Below are positions 1 to 7,684 of a stretch of 49,356 nucleotides of DNA, piece by piece. This stretch comes from an uncultured Saprospiraceae bacterium (GTDB lineage Bacteria > Bacteroidota > Bacteroidia > Chitinophagales > Saprospiraceae), in the NCBI GenBank assembly GCA_937924035.1, contig CALDTK010000067.1, positions 1-49,356 on the forward strand. Reading direction: 5' to 3'. A model generated the notes under the pieces. That model was not told where the DNA came from and did not search any database. It saw only the letters and a program-made list of their open reading frames with translations. Position numbers and translations under genes: made by a program. Numbering within the stretch: position 1 is the first letter of the stretch; each line of letters begins with the position of its first letter.

Positions 1-1719
1 AACGCCAGAATTCTCGCTAAAGTCCTCAATTGCCTCAATGTCGGAGACGACTTCGAGCCGTGTAATACATGCGCCAACTGTGTTGCTTTCAACCAAAATG
101 CAAGCTTCAACATATTCGAGCTAGATGGTGCATCCAACAACAAGGTAGACCACATGCACCAGCTCATGGAGCAGGTGCGTATTCCTCCTCAAAGCGGTCG
201 CAAGAAGGTTTACATCATCGATGAGGTTCACATGCTTTCCGCATCAGCCTTCAATGCTTTCCTAAAGACACTGGAAGAGCCTCCAGAGTACGCTGTCTTC
301 ATTCTTGCGACGACCGAAAAGCACAAGATTCTACCGACAATCTTGAGCCGCTGTCAGGTTTACGATTTCCACCGAATTCGCCCAGCGGACATGGTCGCCC
401 ACCTTGAAGGAATCTGCAAGGAAGAAGGTCTTTCTGCCGAAACAGAGGCATTGCACCTTGTTGCTGAAAAAGCCGATGGAGCGCTGCGTGATGCACTCTC
501 TATTTTCGATCGTTTAGTATCCTCTTCTCCTGACAACACGCTCAGCTATCAACATGCCGCCGAGCAACTCAACGTCTTAGATCACAGCACCTTTTTCCAA
601 GTTGTAGATGCACTGCTTCGAGAAGATGCAGCTACACTCTATTTACAGTTTGACCAAGTGCTCAGTAACGGCTTTGAGCCTCAACCTTTTCTTGGTGGTT
701 TAGCAAAGCACTTACGACAACTCTTCGTTTGCAAAAGTCCACAGACGCTTAAGCTCATTGAAGTGAGTGACGCACTTCGTCAACGCTATGCTGAGCAAGC
801 AGCCTTATGCGGCATGAGCTTCCTTGTCAATGCACTCAACCTTGCCGCAGAATGTGATTACCGCCTAAGGCAAGCAGTCAATAAACGTCTACATGTAGAA
901 CTTTACTTGGTGAAAATGGCTTTCGCCAGTCGCACTGTGAGAAGAGAAACAATTGCTACTCCCGCCGATCAAGTGGCGCCGTTGGCGGCAGCACCAGCCC
1001 TCCAAAAAAAAAGTGAGGAGGTAATTAATGCTACCTCTGCGCCTGTCCAGCAAACCACTGATTCGCAGTCAGAAACACAACCTAAGGTAAAACAGCCACT
1101 GGTAGCAAAAGAGCAAGCAACCACCGCCACTGGCTATGTCGTCGACCCTACGCCATTAGAAATAGAAACCGTAAAAGAGCCAACTGAACCTGCAAAAGGT
1201 GAAGCTATTGCCGCAACTCCAGCTCCAACCCTTAGTCCTTCTGCAGCCGAAGTAAGTAGACAAAAAAAGAACGCCCCTCCTAAGATATCTGCCCTCCCTT
1301 CAATCTCTTTTGATGAGGATGAAGAAGACGATGATGTCGCGTTTGTCAAGCCTGAAACACTCACACTGAGTCAATTACAGGCCATCTGGGACAAAGCTGC
1401 CGCCAAACAAAAGGACAGCGTCAAGTCCATGATGCGCAATACAAAACTCGACTATGCGTCACCGCTGCTTCGCGTACTCGTAGGCAGCAAATATGCACTT
1501 AATGCCCTGCGCAATGACGCAACAGATATCCGCGACATCAAGTCAGAACTCAACTGTCCTGATCTAAATATCGTCATTGAGTTTGACCCCGAAATGGCTC
1601 CAAAAGAAGCCCCGAAGAAGGAAATTATCGGTCCAGCTGAGCAGTATCAAATCCTTATAAACGTCAATCCTGCGATTGATGATTTGCGCAAGCGAATGAA
1701 TTTGGAACTAGATGAGTAA
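1..1719 (+). CDS. dnaX: DNA polymerase III subunit gamma/tau (5' end outside window)
   Basis: Clamp-loader ATPase that loads the beta sliding clamp and, as tau, links polymerase cores in the replisome. The reading frame is open from base 1, so the N-terminus with the Walker A loop lies upstream. Visible are the four-cysteine zinc module (LNC at codon 15, then CNTCANC), the GASNN segment, Walker B IIDEVHML, the LKTLEEPP segment, and ATTEKHKILPTILSRCQ (sensor 1 and arginine finger). Domain III ends near codon 310 at HVELYLVKMAF. A Pro/Ala/Gln/Glu-rich linker with an acidic patch (EDEEDDD) follows, then a C-terminal tau-like domain of about 120 residues. Family identity is certain. An A9 tract at 1004-1012 and an A7G tract at 1262-1269 lie in the linker and could give a short gamma form (separate entry). 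The spacer to lgt is about 140 bases. Confidence 0.97.
   Translation, partial: NARILAKVLNCLNVGDDFEPCNTCANCVAFNQNASFNIFELDGASNNKVDHMHQLMEQVRIPPQSGRKKVYIIDEVHMLSASAFNAFLKTLEEPPEYAVFILATTEKHKILPTILSRCQVYDFHRIRPADMVAHLEGICKEEGLSAETEALHLVAEKADGALRDALSIFDRLVSSSPDNTLSYQHAAEQLNVLDHSTFFQVVDALLREDAATLYLQFDQVLSNGFEPQPFLGGLAKHLRQLFVCKSPQTLKLIEVSDALRQRYAEQAALCGMSFLVNALNLAAECDYRLRQAVNKRLHVELYLVKMAFASRTVRRETIATPADQVAPLAAAPALQKKSEEVINATSAPVQQTTDSQSETQPKVKQPLVAKEQATTATGYVVDPTPLEIETVKEPTEPAKGEAIAATPAPTLSPSAAEVSRQKKNAPPKISALPSISFDEDEEDDDVAFVKPETLTLSQLQAIWDKAAAKQKDSVKSMMRNTKLDYASPLLRVLVGSKYALNALRNDATDIRDIKSELNCPDLNIVIEFDPEMAPKEAPKKEIIGPAEQYQILINVNPAIDDLRKRMNLELDE
1004..1037 (+). promoter_or_regulatory. Candidate programmed frameshift element in dnaX
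   Basis: Nine A residues (1004-1012) lie in frame as CAA AAA AAA AGT. A -1 shift reads AAA AAG TGA and stops at 1014-1016. Five bases after the tract, GAGGTA (1018-1023) pairs perfectly with TACCTC (1032-1037) around an 8-base loop. The truncated product would end just after domain III, as gamma does in Escherichia coli. Use of the site is inferred. Confidence 0.55.
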
Positions 1720-1861
1720 ATTCTCTGGGATCTGAGATTTGGGATACCCAGGTTAGGCGTTGAATGGTTCTCTCCGCTTAGCCATTTCTATTAGAGAGTC
1801 GCTTTCACTAAAACTTTCGAGCTCTGCTTCGGTAGAAATGACCGTTGTACATTTACCCTCG

Positions 1862-3043
1862 ATGTACCCCAACCTTTCCTATATACTCCACGCCCTAATT
1901 GGCACTGAACGAGATAACGCCCTGGCGCTGGTCCAAACATTTGGACTCTTCCTCGCCCTCGGGACAATCTCAGCTGCCTTGTTTTTACGGTGGGACATGC
2001 AGCGACGGACTGCACTCGGACAATTCAAACCGACAAACACCACCATGCGCGTCGGAGAAGGGGCTGGAATCGTCGATCTTATTGGAAGTGGATTCGTGAT
2101 GTTTCTGCTAGGCTGGAAACTCCCTCCGCTAATTGCTGGTGTTCAAGGATCGGCACCAGACTTTATTCTCTCCACGGAAGGCAACATCCTCACTGGACTT
2201 CTTGCCGCCGCAATTGGAGCAGGTTATACTTGGTGGACCGGACAACAAGAAGCCAAAAAGTACGATAAGCCAAAGACCATTCAAGCCATCATTCAGCCCT
2301 GGCAGCGGACTTCAGACATAGCCATTATTGCCGCCTTGAGCGGTATCGTTGGTGCTAAAGTGTTTGGCATTTTCGAGGTTCCACCAAGCTCTATTGGCGA
2401 GTTCTTCGCTCAATTTTTTAGCGGTCAAGGATTAGCGATTTACGGAGGTCTCATCGCTGGATTTTTCGGAGTGTGGTTCTACATGAAGAAGCACGATCTC
2501 GCGTTTTGGCCCTTAGCCGATGCCATTGCTCCAGGCATGCTCATTGGTGTAGGCGTAGGCCGCATCGGCTGTCAACTTTCAGGTGATGGAGACTGGGGCA
2601 TTGATAATTTGAATCCAACACCTGACTGGTGGTTTCTTCCCGATTGGATGTGGGCATACCGATACCCACACAATGTCATCAATGAAGGCATCCCGATTCC
2701 AGGTTGCGAGGTGGAGTATTGCATGCAACTTGCCAACCCAGTCTATCCTACTCCATTCTACGAAATCGTTATGCTCATTGGATTAGGACTTCTACTTTGG
2801 TCTATCCGCAAATGGGCAAGCAGCTGGCCAGGTTTCTTGATGGGGCTTTACCTCATCGCCAACGGAGTTGAGCGTTTTTTCATTGAGAAAATTCGTGTGA
2901 ATGCCGTTTACGATTTCATGGGATTCCAACCAACTCAAGCTGAAATCATTTCTGTGATCTCCATACTACTAGGCCTTGCATTATGTATCTCTACCATGCG
3001 CAAAGGGAAACGGGAGTACTCATTGAGTACAAATCCTTGGTAG
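1862..3043 (+). CDS. lgt: Prolipoprotein diacylglyceryl transferase
   Basis: Inner-membrane enzyme that transfers diacylglycerol from phosphatidylglycerol to the lipobox cysteine of prolipoproteins, the first step of lipoprotein maturation. This fits the many lipoproteins encoded nearby. About seven hydrophobic segments are visible. The signature region reads GVGRIGCQLSGDGDWG, the variant common in Bacteroidota, and the conserved YPTPFYE and GVERFFIEKIRVN stretches follow. I chose the ATG at 1862 (MYPNLSYILHALIG), which matches the usual Bacteroidota N-terminus and gives 393 aa. In-frame ATGs at 1838 and 1760 would add a polar, low-complexity leader that is not typical. There is no clear Shine-Dalgarno, as expected for the phylum. 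Confidence 0.93.
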   Translation: MYPNLSYILHALIGTERDNALALVQTFGLFLALGTISAALFLRWDMQRRTALGQFKPTNTTMRVGEGAGIVDLIGSGFVMFLLGWKLPPLIAGVQGSAPDFILSTEGNILTGLLAAAIGAGYTWWTGQQEAKKYDKPKTIQAIIQPWQRTSDIAIIAALSGIVGAKVFGIFEVPPSSIGEFFAQFFSGQGLAIYGGLIAGFFGVWFYMKKHDLAFWPLADAIAPGMLIGVGVGRIGCQLSGDGDWGIDNLNPTPDWWFLPDWMWAYRYPHNVINEGIPIPGCEVEYCMQLANPVYPTPFYEIVMLIGLGLLLWSIRKWASSWPGFLMGLYLIANGVERFFIEKIRVNAVYDFMGFQPTQAEIISVISILLGLALCISTMRKGKREYSLSTNPW

Positions 3044-3212
3044 GTGAAGGTTTGAGATCTGATATCTGAGACGTGGGATTGCTGATAAGGATGCAATTTG
3101 GTGATGTCGGATGTCGGAAATGCGCCGAAGGCGAGCTACACATCTCGTGTCCTGCAGCGTAGCGGTCTCATATCCCGAATCTTAAGTACTGATCGCTCTG
3201 CGATCATTTATA

Positions 3213-3226
3213 GCTTTCGCAAAAAC
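3213..3226 (+). repeat. Dispersed 14-mer GCTTTCGCNAAAAC, copy 1
   Basis: Exact match with N = A, + orientation, in the spacer upstream of the peroxiredoxin gene. See the finding on the dispersed motif. Confidence 0.8.
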
Positions 3227-3274
3227 CTAAGCTGCGTTAAAGCTGTTTGCAAAGGCATAAACTCCAATTCAACT

Positions 3275-3742
3275 ATGGCACTTTCTAAAGGCGACACCGC
3301 CCCCCTATTCACGCTCAACAACACAACGAACGAACCTGTATCTCTCGATGCTTACAAAGGGAAGCCCGTCGTAGTACTATTTTTCCCTCTTGCTTTCACA
3401 GGTGTTTGCACAGAGGAGCTTTGCACTATGCGCGACAACATGGGTCAATATGAAGGCGTTGGCGCTCAAGTACTAGCTATTTCAGTAGATAGTCCTTTTA
3501 CGCTTGCACAGTTTAAAGAGAAAGAAAACCTGAACTTCCCACTGCTTTCAGACTTCAATAAAACTGCATCAACTTCTTATGATGTGTTGTATGAAGAATT
3601 TTTCGGCATGCACGGCGTTTCTAAGCGGTCGGCCTTCGTTGTTGATGCGGAAGGGAAAATCGCATACGCAGAAGTGCTTGAAAATGCTGGTGACCAACCG
3701 AATTACCACGCAATTCAAGAATCTGTACGTGGACTTTCATAG
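3275..3742 (+). CDS. Peroxiredoxin (AhpC/TSA family, PrxQ/AhpE-like)
   Basis: Thiol peroxidase of 155 aa that reduces hydrogen peroxide and organic hydroperoxides, probably in the cytoplasm with thioredoxin as reductant. The thioredoxin-like fold is shown by the N-terminal KGDTAPLFTL segment and the active-site stretch PLAFTGVCTEELC. The peroxidatic Cys is C45, and C50 lies five residues later, the spacing of the BCP/PrxQ two-cysteine type. A conserved arginine lies in GVSKRSAFVVD. I chose the ATG at 3275 because family members start just before this domain. The open frame extends back to 3098, but the extra 59 residues are encoded by hairpin-rich spacer DNA and look non-coding. No signal peptide. 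Confidence 0.9.
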   Translation: MALSKGDTAPLFTLNNTTNEPVSLDAYKGKPVVVLFFPLAFTGVCTEELCTMRDNMGQYEGVGAQVLAISVDSPFTLAQFKEKENLNFPLLSDFNKTASTSYDVLYEEFFGMHGVSKRSAFVVDAEGKIAYAEVLENAGDQPNYHAIQESVRGLS

Positions 3743-3757
3743 TTTTCAACAGTAGCT

Positions 3758-3765
3758 TATCTTTG
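3758..3765 (+). promoter_or_regulatory. -7 box of a Bacteroidota promoter for clpS-aat
   Basis: TATCTTTG fits the TAnnTTTG consensus exactly. A weak TTTC-like -33 element lies about 20 bases upstream (3734-3738). It predicts a start near 3772 and a short leader of about 26 bases before the clpS ATG at 3798. Confidence 0.5.
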
Positions 3766-3797
3766 TAAGAGCCAAATTGCTCCTCAAACCTGTAATC

Positions 3798-4106
3798 ATG
3801 TTCCAAATAACTTCCCATAACGAACCAGATACACTCGAACTCGAGGAGGTCGATGTGTTGGAAGCAGTGCTAGAAGAGTCGCAGCTAGTCGTCTTTAACG
3901 ACGACCATAACACCTTCGATTGGGTGATAGAATGCCTCATCGAGGTGATCGGTCAAACAAGCACACAGGCAGAGCAGAATGCAATGATCATTCACTACAA
4001 AGGGAAAGCGACTGTTAAGTCAGGTTCACTTGAAGAGCTCAAACCGTATAAGGATTCGCTCGTAGAGCGCGGTCTTTCTGCTGTTATCGAAGGTCAACAC
4101 GCCTAG
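3798..4106 (+). CDS. clpS: ATP-dependent Clp protease adaptor ClpS
   Basis: Small adaptor (102 aa) that binds proteins with N-terminal Leu, Phe, Trp or Tyr (N-degrons) and delivers them to ClpA/ClpC-ClpP. An acidic, flexible N-terminal tail of about 30 residues (DTLELEEVDVLEAVLEESQ) precedes the core domain. The core has the signature LVVFNDDHNTFDWVIECL, with the N-D pair that contacts the substrate alpha-amino group, and IIHYKGKA, which contains the conserved histidine. ATG 3798 sits about 26 bases after the predicted transcription start; a TTG at 3777 is less likely. The gene for the Leu/Phe transferase follows 39 bases downstream, so the two N-degron functions appear to be co-transcribed. 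Confidence 0.93.
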   Translation: MFQITSHNEPDTLELEEVDVLEAVLEESQLVVFNDDHNTFDWVIECLIEVIGQTSTQAEQNAMIIHYKGKATVKSGSLEELKPYKDSLVERGLSAVIEGQHA

Positions 4107-4145
4107 TACTCACGTTTTAGTTACCCTTCTAGATCTCCAATCGAT

Positions 4146-4865
4146 TTGTGGTTAGGCGACGACATGTCATTTCCTGATGTCGAACTTGCCACTCCGCAGG
4201 GTATGCTGGCTGTAGGAGGAGACTATTCTTGGCAACGACTCGTGCTCGCTTACTCTAAAGGCATCTTCCCTTGGACAAATCCAGGAGAACCCATTGTGTG
4301 GTGGAGTCCAGACCCTCGTTACGTGATATTCCCTGACAAACTTCGTGTCAAGCGAAGCATGCGTCCCTATATCAACAACCGTCGATTTAAGGTGACTTAT
4401 GACACCCACTTCGCAGAAGTGATCGAAGCCTGCCAACAGTCAAAACGTCAAGGCGAAGAAGTCGGCTCTTGGATAACCGAAGACCTCATGGACGGATACA
4501 TCCGATTACATGAAGAAGGATTTGCGCATTCGGTTGAAGTCTGGAATGACAAGGGCGAACTCGTCGGTGGACTATACGGCGTTGGTCTAGGAAAAGTATT
4601 TTGCGGTGAAAGCATGTTTTCGCGTGTCAGCAATGCGAGCAAATACGCACTCATTCACTTGGTAAAAAACCTACGCCGCCGTGACTACTGGCTCATCGAT
4701 TGCCAAATGGCAACCGAGCACCTGATCAGCCTTGGAGCGGAACCGATAGCTAGGCGCGAGTTCTCTCATACGCTTTCGCAAAACGACCTAGCCGCTACCG
4801 ATCGCGGTTCTTGGACGGAGCTCTTCACCGATGAGGCATTGGATGATAAGCTACCCCTGAATTGA
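4146..4865 (+). CDS. aat: Leucyl/phenylalanyl-tRNA--protein transferase
   Basis: Cytoplasmic aminoacyl-transferase that adds Leu or Phe from the charged tRNA to proteins with N-terminal Lys or Arg, creating the N-degrons read by ClpS. The 239-aa product matches the family over its length: LLAVGGD-like MLAVGGDYSWQRLVLAYSKGIFPW, the WWSPDPRYVI block, GSWITEDLMDGYIRLHEEGFAHSVEVW, and GESMFSRVSNASKYAL. No ATG gives a full-length start. The TTG at 4146 (MWLGDDMSFPDVELA) preserves the conserved segment before FP, whereas the ATG at 4164 begins immediately before it. The start is therefore uncertain by a few residues. It lies directly downstream of clpS. Confidence 0.94.
   Translation: MWLGDDMSFPDVELATPQGMLAVGGDYSWQRLVLAYSKGIFPWTNPGEPIVWWSPDPRYVIFPDKLRVKRSMRPYINNRRFKVTYDTHFAEVIEACQQSKRQGEEVGSWITEDLMDGYIRLHEEGFAHSVEVWNDKGELVGGLYGVGLGKVFCGESMFSRVSNASKYALIHLVKNLRRRDYWLIDCQMATEHLISLGAEPIARREFSHTLSQNDLAATDRGSWTELFTDEALDDKLPLN
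4772..4784 (+). repeat. Dispersed motif, variant one A shorter
   Basis: GCTTTCGCAAAAC inside aat, + orientation. It differs from the 14-mer consensus by one missing A. Confidence 0.6.
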
Positions 4866-5088
4866 TCAATCATATTTCACTACAGCGCGGCGACATGTTT
4901 TTTAACGGAAAGAAGCCTGCTTCGCATACTATGCAAAGTAGCAGAGGCCGCAGAGTCTAACGCACAGGTCATACGCTTGGGCCTTTATCGCTTGGCTCAG
5001 AGCATACTGAGCACCATCTCGGATCGTTGCCGCGTTAGCGTGCCTCGCTCGAAGGTATTTGCGATTTATCGCGTCATCCATAGCAAGG

Positions 5089-5697
5089 TTACGGTTCGAG
5101 CTTGTGCTCAGACAAATGATCCAAATATAGGATTCCATTGAGGTGATCAATCTCGTGCTGGAAGATGATAGCCGTAAAGCCCTCCACCCTCTCTTGATGA
5201 TGAGAGCCATCTTGTTTGTCATAGGTCAACTCAATCCATTTTGATCGTATACACTTTTCACGTCGATTAGGGATGGACAAGCAGCCCTCCATGCCTTCTC
5301 CTTTTTCCTCAGAGTAGTTGACGATGGTCGGATTGATGTACACTTCAAAAGGAAGCTCTTCTTTATCGAAGCGCTGGACCCAAATAATCTGCTTAAGAAT
5401 TCCAACCTGCGGAGCGGCGATGCCGACACCGAGTGACATACTATCGCGCACCGTTGCGAAAAGCCGATCAACAAAGCGATCCAAAACAGGATCGGCCTTT
5501 TTCATCTTCACAGGATCGGCTGCTTGACGTAGTAAAAGGGAATCAGATGTACTGGTGATTTTCCAGACCCGCATGGGAGTAGACGCATCGGCTGCGGTGA
5601 TACGTGCTACTTGGCTCGCATTGAATCCAGCTGAAGTTGCTCGTTGGCAACTGACTCCAAACAGTAATACAAGTAACAGAGGGCCCAGCATTTTCAT
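5089..5697 (-). CDS. Peptide deformylase with lipoprotein signal peptide
   Basis: All three deformylase motifs are intact in this 202-aa protein: GVGIAAPQ (residues 90-97), EGCLS (137-141) and HEIDH (181-185). The metal ligands C139, H181 and H185 and the catalytic E182 are therefore present. Deformylases normally remove the N-formyl group from nascent proteins at the ribosome. Here the first 17 residues form a lipoprotein signal peptide ending LLFGVSC, with C17 as the predicted lipidated cysteine, followed by a spacer of about 40 residues. The enzyme is thus predicted to be membrane-anchored outside the cytoplasm, where its substrate is unknown. An in-frame ATG at residue 3 does not change this. 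Active-site identity is firm; location is inferred from the sequence and needs test. Confidence 0.88.
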   Translation of the reverse strand: MKMLGPLLLVLLFGVSCQRATSAGFNASQVARITAADASTPMRVWKITSTSDSLLLRQAADPVKMKKADPVLDRFVDRLFATVRDSMSLGVGIAAPQVGILKQIIWVQRFDKEELPFEVYINPTIVNYSEEKGEGMEGCLSIPNRREKCIRSKWIELTYDKQDGSHHQERVEGFTAIIFQHEIDHLNGILYLDHLSEHKLEP

Positions 5698-5816
5698 TTA
5701 GTAAACATACTTGCTGTATCGATACTGTACAGAAATGTATAAGGCTAATGCATATTCGCGTTAGACTCTGAGAGTAGAGCCACTAAGCCTTGTTGCGATA
5801 AGGCAGAAACACTATT

Positions 5817-7541
5817 ATGAAACGCTACCCCTTTTCAATCTTACTCGCCTACTTGGCTGTTTCGCTTTATGCGCAAGAATCTGCTTGGGAAGCCACACCA
5901 GAGCTTTCAACCGAGCTCTATCCAAAAGGCACCTACCGATCGCCGGTCAATCACCCTATTAAAATATCAGGCACTTTTGGCGAGTTGAGAAGTGACCACT
6001 TCCACATGGGTGTCGACGTAAAAAGTGCTCGGGGTGTAGCGGGTGACAATCTCTATGCGGTAGCCGATGGATATGTAAGTCGCATCAAGATTTCAGCTAC
6101 CGGCTACGGCAATGCACTGTACATCGACCATCCAAACGGAACACGCTCCTTGTACGGACACATGGATAGCTTCACGCCCGACATTCAGCGCTGGGTAGAT
6201 TCTGTGCACTATGCACGTGAGCGATTCGAAATTGACATGGGGCCGAACTACCAGGAACCAGCTTTGGGTACGCCAGATGGATTCAAACGCTTTCAGATAA
6301 AACGTGGACAGAAGCTAGGGACGATGGGTAATACCGGCTCAAGCTTTGGGGCTCATTTACACTATGAACTACGCCTTCAAGAAAATGATGCGGCCTTCAA
6401 CCCTTTGCTCTATGACTTTCCTGTAAAAGATACGAGAGCGCCAGAAATGAGAGGCTTGACCGTTTTTATGAAAGAGGGCAATGGAGCAGCACGCGCCATT
6501 AATCGGTTTGCTAAGCTGACAGCAATTGGAAACGCATTCACGCTTTCAGGTGTCGTACATGTGCCGCCTGGTGAAGTTGGGTTTGGCCTTAAAACCTACG
6601 ATCGCCAAGAAGGGACGCGCAACCTAAATGGCGTTTATCGAATTGAAAGCCGCTGTGATGATCAATTGCATTGGCAAGCGACCTATGATACTATTGCTTT
6701 TGAAGAGACGCGTTACATCCAAGCCCACTATGACTTTGCAGCAAAGCGTGATAAGAAAGGCTACTTCTATCGCCTACACAGTTTGCCTGGTGATCAGCTG
6801 CCGCTATATGATGTGAAGCCTAATGACGGTTGGCTCAACCTAGGTTTTGGCGAAAGCAGAAAAATAGAGATGACGAGTAGAGATCCTTTTGGAAATTCAG
6901 CAACCTTGAGTTTTACAATCGTTGCAGACCTTCCTGCGGAGTCTCCGACCGACCTTTCATTTAATTACCTGTTACCTCAAGGACAAGAAACGTCACTAAA
7001 TATTGGCGCCGCCGAATTACAAATGCAGCCCACTAGCGTCTATTATGACACCTATCTAAGTGCAAGAGTAAGCAACGACGTAGTAGAGGGAGCATACAGC
7101 CGTTGTTACGAGTTGGGCAATCCAGACGAGCCTATTCATGCTTCCGCAAAACTGAGCATGCCCTTACAAGATGTACCGATGGACCTTCGTCCAAACGCTT
7201 ACCTATCAAGTTGTAGCGCTGTAGATGAAGGTGTAGTAATGGGCAAACTCACCACTGGGTCTACACACTTAGAAGCTAGGCTTGGGGAATGGGGCGACTT
7301 CTGTCTGCGTGTAGATACAGAAAAGCCAAGCATTAAAGTTCTTGATCGATACACCTATGTTATCAAAGACAATGTCACAAGTGCAGGAGATCTTCGCTAT
7401 CGTGTGAGCCAAAATGGAGAATGGGTACTTGCGAGCTTTGATGCCAAAAAGCACCGCCTTGTGGTGCGCAAAGACAAATTAAAAGCAGGAAAAATTACGG
7501 TTGAGGTTTGGGATAAGGCGGGTAACAAAACCGTTTTCTAA
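5817..7541 (+). CDS. Secreted M23 (LytM-type) metallopeptidase
   Basis: Predicted periplasmic or surface endopeptidase that cuts peptidoglycan peptide cross-links. A cleavable signal peptide (about residues 1-19, ending SLYAQ) is followed by an M23 domain: HFHMGVDV supplies H63 and D67, YGHM supplies a further histidine near 115, and GAHLHYEL supplies H180 and H182 of the HxH motif. The zinc-site residues are thus complete. About 370 residues downstream are unrecognised and look beta-rich; they include a stretch (residues 500-560) resembling an immunoglobulin-like fold that ends in VEVWDKAGN. No T9SS domain is evident. The gene is monocistronic by spacing, facing away from the deformylase gene with a 119-base shared upstream region. 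Confidence 0.9.
   Translation: MKRYPFSILLAYLAVSLYAQESAWEATPELSTELYPKGTYRSPVNHPIKISGTFGELRSDHFHMGVDVKSARGVAGDNLYAVADGYVSRIKISATGYGNALYIDHPNGTRSLYGHMDSFTPDIQRWVDSVHYARERFEIDMGPNYQEPALGTPDGFKRFQIKRGQKLGTMGNTGSSFGAHLHYELRLQENDAAFNPLLYDFPVKDTRAPEMRGLTVFMKEGNGAARAINRFAKLTAIGNAFTLSGVVHVPPGEVGFGLKTYDRQEGTRNLNGVYRIESRCDDQLHWQATYDTIAFEETRYIQAHYDFAAKRDKKGYFYRLHSLPGDQLPLYDVKPNDGWLNLGFGESRKIEMTSRDPFGNSATLSFTIVADLPAESPTDLSFNYLLPQGQETSLNIGAAELQMQPTSVYYDTYLSARVSNDVVEGAYSRCYELGNPDEPIHASAKLSMPLQDVPMDLRPNAYLSSCSAVDEGVVMGKLTTGSTHLEARLGEWGDFCLRVDTEKPSIKVLDRYTYVIKDNVTSAGDLRYRVSQNGEWVLASFDAKKHRLVVRKDKLKAGKITVEVWDKAGNKTVF
6844..6857 (-). repeat. Dispersed 14-mer, copy 2
   Basis: Exact, N = C, - orientation, inside the M23 peptidase gene (antisense to it). 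Confidence 0.8.
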
Positions 7542-7591
7542 GCCCTAAAAACCGATTTCTTGCAAATAACCTATTGATAGTAAAGGAATAT

Positions 7592-7599
7592 TACCTTCG
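7592..7599 (+). promoter_or_regulatory. -7-like box upstream of the pyrophosphatase gene
   Basis: TACCTTCG matches TAnnTTTG at all but one position, with a TTG 15 bases upstream (7574-7576). It would give a leader of about 78 bases containing a 6-bp hairpin, CGCTTC (7603-7608) with GAAGCG (7614-7619). Confidence 0.35.
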
Positions 7600-7684
7600 C
7601 GCCGCTTCGGACGGAAGCGTCAGCTCAAACAAACTATCGTGTTGGCGGCCATGTCCTATTTCGAACTTAATTCGCAATTAGACT

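Noticed and set aside
3098-3274. N-terminal extension of the peroxiredoxin frame
   Set aside because: Encoded by hairpin-rich spacer DNA; peroxiredoxins begin at MALSKGDTAP, and the extra residues match no signal or domain.
4929-5222. 97-aa minus-strand frame after the deformylase gene
   Set aside because: It overlaps the deformylase coding region in another frame, then runs through spacer hairpins; no domain pattern.
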